From contig BQKZ01001043.1 of assembly GCA_036244855.1 (NCBI GenBank), forward strand, positions 88,855 to 102,512: DNA of 13,658 nt, in the 5' to 3' direction. Position 1 is the stretch's first letter, and each line of letters starts with the position of its first letter. This document shows, one piece after another, positions 1 to 10,800 of the stretch. Position numbers and translations under genes: made by a program. Below the pieces are notes generated by a model. It searched no databases and was not told the DNA's origin. It saw nothing but the letters and a program-made list of their open reading frames with translations. Origin of the DNA: Temnopleurus reevesii (taxonomy: Eukaryota; Echinodermata; Echinoidea; Temnopleuroida; Temnopleuridae).

Positions 1-305
1 TGGGGGGGGGGGGGGGAGAGAATCGGTATCGAAAAAGGATAATCTGGTACTGATACACAAGTTGATGTGTTCTATATAGATATAGTGCTTTTGGTATATT
101 TACCAGAAAATGCGCTTTGTGAATAGTTATTATCATCATTATCATTATTACCATTATTACTATTCCGCTAGCTTCTCCATCTTCCTTCTTTTCTACTTCT
201 TATTCCTCTTATCCTTCCTCTTTTTCCTCATCCTCTTCTTCCGACTTCTTCATGCTCTTCTTCTGTCTATCCCCACTAGCCTCCCGCTTCTTTTTTTCTC
301 CACTT
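1..305. other. Upstream region: G-run, trinucleotide and pyrimidine-rich tracts
   Basis: Bases 2-16 are a run of G. From about 125 to 165 there is an (ATT/ATC)-type microsatellite, followed to about 300 by a TTC/TCT-rich pyrimidine tract. The tract produces an open frame at 110-457 rich in His, Tyr, Phe and Leu, which is low-complexity and not a credible protein. No gene seen. Confidence 0.7.
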
Positions 306-317
306 CGCGCACGCGCA
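306..317 (+). promoter_or_regulatory. NRF-1-type promoter site (CGCGCACGCGCA)
   Basis: The 12 bases match the palindromic NRF-1 consensus YGCGCAYGCGCR at every position. In animals this site typically lies close to transcription starts of housekeeping and metabolic genes. Here it is about 100 bases upstream of a consensus donor that would end a 5'UTR exon, in an otherwise AT-rich region. A role in starting this gene is inference. Confidence 0.55.
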
Positions 318-419
318 AACGTCATCAACTTGAGGGAAATCCCCAAATTTCGCTTTGCGTAGTGGTCAGTTTACTGATTCTAGATCACCAGATAAGAGAA
401 TCAAACAGATGCCTTAAAG
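318..419 (+). other. Putative non-coding first exon (5'UTR); 5' end approximate
   Basis: The right edge is a strong donor, AAAG/GTGAGT at 419/420. The start-codon exon begins after a pyrimidine-rich acceptor at 1756-1757, so an upstream non-coding exon is expected. The left edge is not defined and is placed after the NRF-1-type site. The exon contains one AUG (409-411) followed by CCT and TAA, a two-codon upstream open frame that ends before the splice site. Transcript evidence is needed to confirm the exon. Confidence 0.4.
319..324 (+). promoter_or_regulatory. CRE half-site (ACGTCA)
   Basis: ACGTCA is the CREB/ATF half-site (reverse complement of TGACGT). It sits two bases after the NRF-1-type site. 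A six-base match alone is weak; its value comes from the pairing with the neighbouring site. Confidence 0.3.
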
Positions 420-570
420 GTGAGTTTCGAGGTATTTTAGAGAATTTACGGTTGTAAATACAGCGTTTTAAGACATTCATATTATTACCCTGTTTGGTGA
501 TAAACATTCAGGCACTCGGCAAGGCCGGCTAGCTATTATTGGCGATATCTGACTTAATTTCATACAGCCC

Positions 571-594
571 CACATACTTCTTTAGAAGTGTGTG
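571..594. repeat. Short hairpin
   Basis: CACATACTTC and GAAGTGTGTG form a ten-pair stem (with G-T pairs) around the loop TTTA. No associated element is evident. Confidence 0.4.
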
Positions 595-821
595 AGGCAA
601 GATATGTGTTATTAAAATAGAGCTTAGAAGAAATGTTTGTTATGTGATAAACGCAAATTTGTGAACTGGGATAGGGGCCAAACCTCTTCGTTTTCCTTGT
701 ATCTTGTTGTGAAGATTGCAAAATTCTACACACAATGTATATACTTTTTGAAGATGAAGGAACATATACATTGATTAATTTGAAAGTTAATTTCTCATGA
801 CAATGTAGACCGATAAAATAA

Positions 822-897
822 AACGGGTCTATTTCGATCAGGATTTGCTTCGCTGAGGCTATCGCCTGGCTACGCATCCTTCCTCAATAGACCGTTA
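822..897. repeat. Foldback about 76 bp
   Basis: The outer arms are AACGGGTCTATT and AATAGACCGTT, an imperfect inverted repeat. Inner segments AGGATTTGC and GCATCCT also pair. It resembles a decayed small foldback element; no target duplication is clear. Confidence 0.4.
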
Positions 898-1082
898 ACG
901 CCGCTAGAGACGCCTGTGATGAAGATAAAAAAATGTTGATAGCTACCAAAAATCACGATAAAAACACAGATTTTAATTATTTCTTTTGGAAACCTTCAAG
1001 GTAATCTTAAAGAATATATCTTTTTTAATCGTATTCATAGTAAATTGTATATCATAGAGACGTAAATTAGCGTATTTTCGTG

Positions 1083-1102
1083 AGGGTGCGCGGCAGCACC
1101 CT
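1083..1102. repeat. GC-rich hairpin
   Basis: AGGGTGC and GCACCCT form a perfect seven-pair stem with a six-base loop, in AT-rich surroundings. Confidence 0.35.
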
Positions 1103-1167
1103 TTCTCCCATAGACGCTGTGTATTGTAGCTTCAACAATCTGCACTACACGCTGAATTGGGGCGTTT

Positions 1168-1234
1168 TCTGACTCTCTGGAGGGGGCACCACCAAAAGTC
1201 AGAAATCGTTAAAAAAAACCCTCCGAGAGTCAGA
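1168..1234. repeat. Inverted repeat, 16-17 bp arms
   Basis: TCTGACTCTCTGGAGGG (1168-1184) pairs with CCCTCCGAGAGTCAGA (1219-1234) except for one extra base. The loop is 34 bases with an A8 run. This is probably the remains of a miniature transposable element. Confidence 0.5.
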
Positions 1235-1773
1235 TTTTTCTGTCTAATGACAATGCAACTTTACTTAGACATAAAACGTTAAAACTCATTTTAACTCATG
1301 TTAATATTATTAGCTTATTTCCAAATGTCTTTGGATGGAAAAAAAAATTTCTTGTGGTAATATGAATTCATCTATATAAAAATGTACTTTATGACTCATT
1401 AGACATGTTAGAATTTCTTTATTGCTAACCGATGTCCGATGAGAGTTTATTGACATTTATAGTAATTTCTAAAATTCACTTTTTCAACACCCCTAGAATA
1501 TTCATCAGCATATTATGATATTCATTCATTTATTTATTGGAATATATTTATACAGGCACTTAAGATCATCAGATATTGTGCTGTTTTACATCAATCTGGT
1601 GATACAATAACTTTGAATAGGAAACATAAACAATAACTGCAAGTGAAATGGCCACATTTCTCCTATTGTCTTAGTATGATCAACATTCATTTGCTAAAAA
1701 TCAGCCAATAATTTCCTTCAAATTACTTAATGTTCTTATCTTTTCTTTTATTTTTAGATTTTCATCCAAAACC

Positions 1774-1881
1774 ATGGCAACACTCAGGAGCACCTACAAT
1801 GATATTAACATCCCTCAAGACATCTCTGTAGTGGATTTCATATTTGAGAAGTTTGAGGAATACGGAGACACAAAAGCTCTG
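1774..1881 (+). CDS. Coding exon 1 (residues 1-36)
   Basis: The start ATG at 1774 has a strong context (AAACCATGG) and lies 16 bases after a T-rich acceptor (exon probably begins at 1758 with UTR). It encodes the N-terminal segment ending EEYGDTKAL. The end after CTG is chosen because joining to exon 2 gives [13 protein letters not shown], the usual family sequence at this point. The donor is then GTCTGT, with a non-consensus C at +3. A competing GTAAAA four bases on would give an immediate in-frame TGA, so it is not the productive site. Confidence 0.85.
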
Positions 1882-4800
1882 GTCTGTAAAATCTATATAC
1901 TCTTAACATTTTTAAAGAAATAATTAGGAAGATAGATTGATTACTAAGCAATTTCTAATCAAGAAAAGCAGAAAGTAAAAGAAGTAGAAGTGTTCAAAAA
2001 TTAAAAAGATAAAGAAGAAAAAGGAAAAAAATTAGGATAATAAAGAAACGGACAGGAAAAAGGAATACATTTTTTTCTTCTTTAGATATTTCTTGTAAAT
2101 ATCTAGATTTACAGGGCAGTAAAATACACTTTATGGTAGGGGCTTCCTTCTCTGCGCCAGGTTGCTCATCTGCGCCTCATTGACATACACGATGTAACTC
2201 GCGCGCTTGGTGAAATCAAGAATTTTTCCTGGAAATCTCTAACCGCGTGTAAAGTGAATGGGGTGCAGAGAAGGGACCCAAATATTTTGAACGGCAAAAA
2301 TGAGAGGGGTGTGTATTTCATCTAAAATGACATTTTTACCTGGTCAGATTTTGCTGAGATATTTCTCACACATAATCTTTAGGATATTTGTGACAATATC
2401 AGATTAAAATTGAATTGGATATTCACTGCTTCATGCTTTCTTCAATCTGAAAGTTTAGGTGCGCAGACGTGCGACCTCCCATCATACATCAATTTCATGA
2501 TTTTGTAAAAAATGTAAGTCAACAACCCTTGAATAGATGCAAACGTAGATAACCAGAAATAGATATTATTCATAACTTTTCAGAATTTTTTAAAAGCATG
2601 TGTTGTTTGCATGTACATCTTGGTCTTTGCATGTTTTTGTTTTATACAGATTTGATATCTCCTTTCAATTTCATGTATATCATGCAGATTGATGCTGCTT
2701 CTGGGCGATCATACACCTTCACACAAATCAAAGAATATTCCAGGCGGATTGCAAGCGCCCTCTCCAGGCTGGGGTTGGAGAAGGGCGATGTTGTCGGCAT
2801 TGTCAGTCCCAATCTTCCTGAGTATGTGCTCCTGCTCTGTGGGATAGCGCAAGTGGGTGGGATTGTCAGTGGGGCCAACGCACTTTATACTGAAGGTTAG
2901 CATAAAAACACATTCAAACTGCTTCAACAAACTTGTAATTATTACTGTCTTATTCAGTTAGAATTCTTATGTTTGAAAGTTACTTTTCAAGCTTAATACA
3001 TGTAGTACAAATTCATTGATTAAACAAAACCGAAGAGGAATTTTATACTGCCGTTTACATTGATCTCATTAGGATATCGATGCTAATAAAATTTACAGTG
3101 AAAGCCAATATTATGGCGTACATAAAGTTGAGGGAATTCACTGATATTTCTACATATTTACAGATCAGCAAGTTGTTATTTTCACGTTTTGAATGATCAT
3201 TTTATGGGCATTATAATGAGTGAGAAATATAACGGATTCAAGCTGGCAAAATTAGCAAAAATTTCAGCTCATAGGTTATCTTGATATCAAATAAAATATT
3301 GCAATATTTTAGCATACTGTACATAAATTTGTAGCAAATTCTCTGGATCTGAAACATAATTACATATTAGCGGATTGTTATTTTAAAGTTTTTGAAAGAT
3401 CACTGTTTACAAGTCTATGGGCATCGTACTGAATGGAAATTCTAGCATAGCTGCAAGATTAATGAAAGTCCAACAAAAATTTCAGCCCATCCAGTATCTT
3501 GATATCAAATACAATATTAACTTACTTGCGTTATTGCATAGTCTTTGGTTAAAAAAAACTTTCTCCTGCAATTTCAATTTTTTATTTCAATATGTTGTTA
3601 CAATTTCAGATGAGGTTGTTCATCAGATGAGTAATGTTGAGGCAAAACTTATTGTGACGGTGCCGCCATTTGCTGAAAAATGTCTGAATGCAATGAAACG
3701 TCTCCCAAAAGTTCAGGTATGTATCACCCCCCCCCCCCCCCTTCCCCCCACATAAAAGGAGAGTCTACCCAAAAATTATATTTCTTCAACAGGAGAAGAA
3801 AAAATAGATGAACAGAACAAAAAAAGTTTGAGGAAAATCAGACAACCAATAAGAGAGTTCTGAATGTTTGAATCTTTAGACAAATTGGCAACTGATGATG
3901 TCACAGGTGCGCAACTACCCATCTATTACATTCATATCAATGTTATAAAATGATACTTTTCCCCCAAAAAATATGATTTCCTCAAAACTTTAACCATTTT
4001 TATGATAGATATTTGGATCCACTATTTGCATGTTTACATTCAAACAAACTTTGCAACTTTCTGTAAAGAATGAATTTTGCACCATATTTATAATGATAAC
4101 GCTGGTTAGTTGTGCACCCATGATGTCATCAAATTGGCAACATCTCTGGAAATTTCCACTGATTTTCCCATTTTTTCAAATCTTTAAAAATGCATAATTT
4201 TTTTTTTATTACTTGTCCGATTTTCTTCAAACTTTTTTTGTTTTACTCACCAATCTTTTTTTCTGCATCTGTTAAAAAAATATTATTTTTGGGTAGACTC
4301 GTCTTTTAACCCATTGACTACTGGAACCAGGCAGTCCCTGGACTAAGTCCATGGAGGCGCCGTGGTGTAGTGGTCACGACTCTCGTCTTTCAACCAGAGG
4401 GTCGTCGGTTCAAGTCCCCCCCCCCATGGCGTTAATTTCCTTCAGCAAGAAATTCATCCACATTGTGCTGCACTCAACCCAGGTGAGGTGAATGGGTACC
4501 TGGTAGGAATGTTTATTCCTTGAAACGCCAAGTGCGCTAATGAAGTACCTGCCGGGCTAAAGCCAGGGTAATAATGCTGAAATTGTAGAGCGCTTAGAGA
4601 ATTCTGCATAAAGAGTTGATAAGGGCTATATAAAAGCCGTTCATTATTATTATTATTATTGGAATTACAGAATTCAATAGTGAATGGGTTCCCATTATTT
4701 CATATCGCACGTCTCCTTGTTATATTTTTTGTTTGTGCTTAATTCGCAACATTCTCTTCTTGACCAACTAATGTTTATTCAACTATAGCTCCAATTATGT

Positions 4801-7800
4801 TAATTTATTTATATTTGAGCATAGATATGTGTATCATTTTATATTATTTGTATTTGCATACACGGTTAAGCCTTTCTTAGAAGGCACCTGTTTATAGTGT
4901 CCACCTGTCTATAGTTGCCACCCTAATTAGCTCCCTCCAGATGTAAATGTGTCTTATATGTCCTGTCTATAGAGGTCACCTTCAACAATGGCTACTTTTC
5001 TTGTTCCCCATCGGTGGCCAAAATATAGACAGGTCGACTGTTCATACAGTTGATTTTAATTTTGAATGCAAAACGCCTAGAAGCATTGGTTTAAGGCACA
5101 AGAAGCTTATTGTGATCATTATTTCTGATTCTCTGTAGGACATCTTTGTCTTTGGGGAAGCAGATGGATGCAGATCATTCAAGACTCTACTTGATGATGA
5201 CGGTAGTGCCTGTCCCAACGTGAAGGTGACCTTCAACGATATCTTTGCTCTGCCCTTCTCTAGTGGAACAACTGGCTTACCGAAGGGAGTCATTCTCACA
5301 AACAAGACGATCGTCTCCAATTTGTGCCAAGTGGAAAGGTTAGTGCTTTTTAAAACTACTGTTAAAGCCAATATCTTAGCATACATCAATTTTAGCGAAT
5401 TCACTGAATATCAGACATATTTACATATTAGCTGTTTGTCATTTTCACATTGTGAAAGATCATTGTACACACGTCTATGGGGATCATACAGAGTGGAAAT
5501 TTTAGCGAATTCATGGTCACAAAATTAGCAAAAATAAAACTCCAGCGAAAATTTTAGCTCATGCAGTATGTGTTAGACATTTAAAAGACTGGTTCTGGGA
5601 CAGAAAATTCTTGTATTGATTAAAAGTAGAAAAATCAGACCAACTGATAAAAAAAGAAGATTGAAGTAAATCGGACCATGAATAAGAATGTTATGAAAAT
5701 TTTAATGGTACATGTAAACTCAACAGCGAACTGTAGTCATGTGTTATGACATATTTCCTGCACTTGTTGACTATAAGATTTAAAAAAAAATGTGATTTTT
5801 ACTGTTTTTCTCTGATAATAGCTACCCTGATATTCTGGGCACCCACAGGGGAGAGATTCTGCTGGCGCTGCTGCCATACTTCCACAGCTATGGTCTGGTT
5901 GTTATCATGCTTCATGCTCTACGGGCAGGAGCTTGTCAGGTCACCATGTCAAGGTTCGACCCAGAGCTTTTCTTGAAGACTACTCAAGAATATAAGGTCA
6001 GTTGCAGTTCCAAGAGAACAGAGGAGATGGGCAGGATGTTGTACCCTAATTCAATGCTTTCATAGTCATGGTTTTATTGTAATAATAATCAAATATACCA
6101 TGGACTGAGAAGTTCTAGTTGAAAAATATGGATTGTTAGGTAACTGGCATAGCACTATTTTCGGAGGGGCACAGGCCCAAGGAAAATAGTCACTTTACCG
6201 GTCACCGAAGAATCCATAATTTCATATAGTACTTCGAAAAATGTGCATGGTATATTTGATTTATATCCTACACAAGTAAACCGCGATAATAATTGAATTT
6301 ATATCCTACTTGTAATCTGTCGATGAAATGAATTCCTCCAAATCATCATCATCTACGAGATTAAATCTCGGTTCATCGTCGTTGATTTCTCCACTGCGTG
6401 CCGCCATTGTTGTTTATATTTCGACGACCTTTGATCTCGATATCGCGGTATCGCGATCGATAGCTGAAAATCCAGTTATCGTAAAAGATGACGTCAGAAT
6501 ATTTGACATAACGAAAACTATTCCAAGGATGACATCACGCCATATCCAATTTATTTCATGGTGAAAATATATTTAATCACATGACTGCTCCTTGACCAAT
6601 CACAATGGATACAATCTTATAAGTAGGATATAATGCCGTATGGACTGTGTGCAGGGTTCATCAAGTTACAATGTCAAGGTTAGACCCAGAGCTCTTCTTG
6701 AAGACCATTCAAGTATATAAGGTCAGTGGTTCATCCAGGTGGGAAGGGCGGCAGGAGTAAGGATTTCCTTGTGTCCTACTGTCATATTTTCAGATCTTAG
6801 GTCTGGTCGTTACCATGCTCCATGCTCTGCGGGCTGGAGCCTGTAAGTTCACCATATCAAGGTTTGACCAACAGCTCTTCTTGCCACTCGAGAATACAAG
6901 GTCAGTGGTTTATCCAGAGGAGGGGGTGCAGGGGCTCATGGACCTTGGTGCCATACATCTACAGTACTTTGATATGTATTTTGACCAAGAGCCCCTTTTG
7001 TAGACTACTCAAGAATATAACTTATTTCATTGATAGGTTAGTTTACTTTATCGGAGATCCAAATTTATGTCAAATTTAGACTAGCAAACTGGTACATGGC
7101 ATACATCTAACCAGTCTACAAAAATAGAGCAACGGTACTCAGAGTCTAATGTATACTTGTAGTATCATTTGCTATGTCAGGCAAGCTGCAAACGAGCTTT
7201 CAGGTTGTCAACAACAAGCTTTCAGGTTGTAAACAACAACCTGTGTGTTGAAATTCTGCATTTATTTAAATCTAATCAACAACCAAAATGATCTCTCTAT
7301 TTTCATTACTCCAAACACCTTCCATTCATAAGCTTACCTGGCATAGCTAGCAATAAAATAAAAACTCTACGAAAGGTAAAAGTGTAAACGAGATGTAGAT
7401 AAACAAAAGGAAATCGTGATGCCATAGTACACAATGTGAGTGATGTAATGTCTTCTGTTATTCGCAGAGGTACAAAGTCTTCTTTGGGTGTCATTGTTGG
7501 CTAAATGTTTGCTCCTATACCAAAATAGATTTATGTAGATGATTTAACTTTCATCTCAAGCATCGTTTTTATACCCCGTGGACTGTTGTCAAAGAATTTT
7601 TGCTGATGAATATGAATTGATTTATAGGTCATAAAAAATTCACCGTTGGATTGGTAATTCATTTAACCTTGCCGTAGTCGACCTCAAATAAGTTGAATAA
7701 TTACATAAGTTAAATGTCTTCTAGATTCCCCTTCTAGTTATATTTTAAATTGCTATTACTTTTCATATTAAGTTGAAGATATTTTTTCAAGCACAAAAGT

Positions 7801-10800
7801 TTTGACCTGGTAGGCGAGGTTGACGGTATTTCCTTTCATTTGAACAATATTCCCAAGTTCTGCTAATGATGGTGATTTATCACTATGTACCATCACATAA
7901 CCCAGCAGAGGTGAAGTACCAGCATCATGGATCTGTTTTTAATACAGGAAGCTAACAATACTGATGACTGAGCGACGTTAGTATGAGTAACACAAAGAAA
8001 TATCAATTGTTTTACATTTGTAGTGCATTTCAATCTCATTTAGACTCATTGCCATAATTTTCTTCTTTCACCAAAAGTGGAACTAAAAAATATGAAGAAT
8101 AAGGTAGCTTACTCTATACAATCGTCATAGTTTATGCAAGATCAATCTTTTGGGAAAAAAATATTTACTTTTATAACAAGACCGCGTCATGTACAAGTAT
8201 GCAGACACTTTTTATTACAGCTTATCCGTAAAATGTATCTTACCAAATAAAAAGCTACTTTTATGTCCATGTTTTTCATACTTTTATGTTTCCTCCGAAC
8301 TTAATTATGTTATTATAGATCAACCTCCTCTTTCTGGTCCCTCCCATAATGCTCTTCCTTGCTAAACACCCGATGATTGAAAAGTACGATCTATCATCTG
8401 TCCGCATAATCCTGTCATCCGCCTCACCTCTAGGGGGCGATATAACATCTGGCATCAAATTTAGACTTGGTAGTGATGTTACGAGGTTTATACTTAAGTG
8501 GCATGATTTTTCATGGTTTTCCCCCTTTCGTCTAAAAATCATGTTGATTGTACTCGCCTGATTGCCACTTTGCATGGGAAAAGAAACAACACAGATTTGC
8601 AGTTTAGTAGGTGGTATGCCCCCACTCTCCGCCCCCCTCCCCCCAAAAAAAAAATAACAAACACATAAACGGAAGTACAATCAGACTTTCAGAATTGGCT
8701 TTCGGAACTAATCAATCAATTGTAATTATTTGGTTATGAAACTGTGACTTCGTATGATTTCACAAAATCAAATTTCCTTCCAAGATTACTGCAGTTGTGA
8801 CCCGATTTAAAAATCATCAAACAAGCACTGTTTATAGCTGAAGGGATAAAGCATTTGGACAAAGTGAACAGTTTTCATTTAAGCATTCAAAATAGCTAAA
8901 TACATACAAAGGAAAATTCATTCCCTCTTATTCTGCGGAGAAGTGTCAAACATGTGTCTCACCATTAATGAATATGCATGAATACTACTTTCTTCTGTGA
9001 TCATGAAGGTATTGTGAAGGCTTGAATGAAGGTTGTTCATTTTGTTTGATTCCTTTGTCCCTTGCGCTCACAGTGAAACTTACGATGCGGCTATGAATAT
9101 TAAATTTTGTTTCACCTGTATGAGATTTATGTTATAACTTCATTCTCAAAACCTATTTAATGTACTAATATGTGTGTGTTTTACTAGATTAACAGACTGT
9201 ATCTGGTGCCTCCAATCATGCTATTCCTAGCCAAGCATCCAATGGTCGACAAGTATGATTTATCGTCCGTCGGGACTATCATATCTGGTGCTGCTCCTCT
9301 AGGGGGCGAGCTCACTGCTGGCGTCAAGTCTAGACTCGGCATCGAAATTATCAAACAAGGTGAAAATTTTGTATTATTTCTATTCAGTGAATATTCACGA
9401 GCATCTAAGTTTATATACTTGATTGCTCATTTGGCCGACGCAGGTTTACAGATATTACAACAAGCAAATTGGACTTGAAAAAATACAGTCAAACCTGTCT
9501 ACAGTGGCCATCCATGGGAAATAGAAAAAGTGGCCACTGTAGACAGGTTTGACTGTATGAATAGCAGAGTCCCTAACTTTTTTGCATTTGGTCGAAGATC
9601 TTTCACCTTGGGTTTATTTTTACAAAATCTCCTTGTCACTTGAATTCAATTTTTACCTCATTGACCTCAATTTGTTCTTCTACAGGTACAGGTTGAAATG
9701 TAATCCAATGGGAGCAATAGAGAGCTTTTACGATCCTCAAAATATCTTCAAGGCACCGAACTTCATCTCTATTTTTAGTTTTAGAGTGTAAGAGCAGAAG
9801 TCTTAAGTGAAAGTGGCCATGACAGCAAAATTTCCCAACTGGGGTTGGAGTAGTTTGCAAGCACATACCCTATGTTTTTTTGGTGTGTGCATGTGGAGAG
9901 CGTGATACAGGGTATGAATTGTGTGACTACATCACACACACACAGCACTGTTGAGCATGTAGACACACAATGCATACCATGATTGTATGCACACACCGAT
10001 AGCCAAGGGTCTATCCTGGCAGACTAGGGTTGGAGCCTCTGATTTAGCATTTAGAGGAAAATATAAACAAATAGTTGGTACTGACAGAACTGAATAAAAA
10101 ACACACACTGTACATTAGGTTCATCATTTGTTGTTTTATTTTCCTGTGATATGTTTCATATTTTCTGTAATATGTGTTTGGCTATATCTTCTGTGATATG
10201 CTTAGACATGTTTTCTTTTTTCTCCCTTAAAAGGTTACGGTATGACAGAAACAGGGCCAGTTCTGACGTGTTCTCCGAACGATAGAGATGTCCCATCAAG
10301 TGTTGGGCTACTGCTGCCAAATACAGAAGCAAAGGTAAGCAATATTTTAATTTATCCTTTTAAAAACATTGCCACACCTTGTGATTTTATTTTTTTTCAA
10401 TTATTAATTAAAGCTGTCTGACATATGTTATGTCATAAAGAATGATGAAAAAACAAAGAAGAATACAAAAAAGGTGGAAGTTATGAAGGCACTATCAATG
10501 ATATCTATGAAATTTGATTAAAATGTACAACTGTTGCTTTATTTCTGCACAGTGTGCATATGTAGGGCATATTTTTAATTTTACCTTCTTTGGGGAACTA
10601 AATGTTGATTGCGAAGCCTAATATTTTTTACAGCTTAGTTTATGCACAGAATTTTTGACCGGAAACAATATCATACAAATGCTTTTCAAAGGCTTATGGA
10701 TGATACAATGTACACTGCCAAGCCAAACACCCATCCAAAATTAACTTGTCAAAGTTGTTTTTCTTGCCAACCTGGAAATTTATATTATTGGTCCATTTGG

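Larger units (their letters stand above)
420..1757 (+). other. Putative 5'UTR intron with small hairpins, no gene
   Basis: Bounded by GTGAGT at 420 and a T-rich acceptor ending TTTTTAG at 1757. It holds four short inverted repeats (571-594, 822-897, 1083-1102, 1168-1234) and otherwise AT-rich unique-looking sequence. No coding exon or RNA gene was recognised on either strand. Confidence 0.4.
5997..9187 (+). other. Long intron between exons 5 and 6
   Basis: About 3.2 kb. It contains a foldback (6087-6261), a second inverted-repeat element (6300-6632), three degraded exon 5 copies (6651-7019) and one degraded exon 6 copy (8319-8485). Bases 7020-8318 and 8486-9187 hold no gene I can support; minor items are a short direct repeat (7195-7241) and a C-run/A-run at 8618-8656. 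Open frames on the minus strand here are not credible genes. Confidence 0.7.

Noticed and set aside
110..457. 115-codon open frame with His/Tyr/Phe/Leu-rich start
   Set aside because: It comes from trinucleotide and pyrimidine-rich tracts and runs through the likely promoter and donor site; no domain is visible.
4351..4425. tRNA gene (Glu-like, TTC)
   Set aside because: Box A and B are perfect, but the acceptor, anticodon stem and 3' end do not fold as a tRNA, and the sequence continues into a SINE body with an (ATT)n tail.
5042..5404. 120-codon minus-strand open frame
   Set aside because: Antisense of exon 4, whose plus-strand translation carries the ATP-binding motif.
6328..6564. 78-codon open frame inside the inverted-repeat element
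   Set aside because: Too short for a transposase, no DDE-type motif, and the element's small size fits a non-autonomous element.
8276..8680. 134-codon minus-strand open frame
   Set aside because: It is the antisense shadow of exon copy 6' extended through intron sequence and a C-run/A-run; no recognisable protein features.
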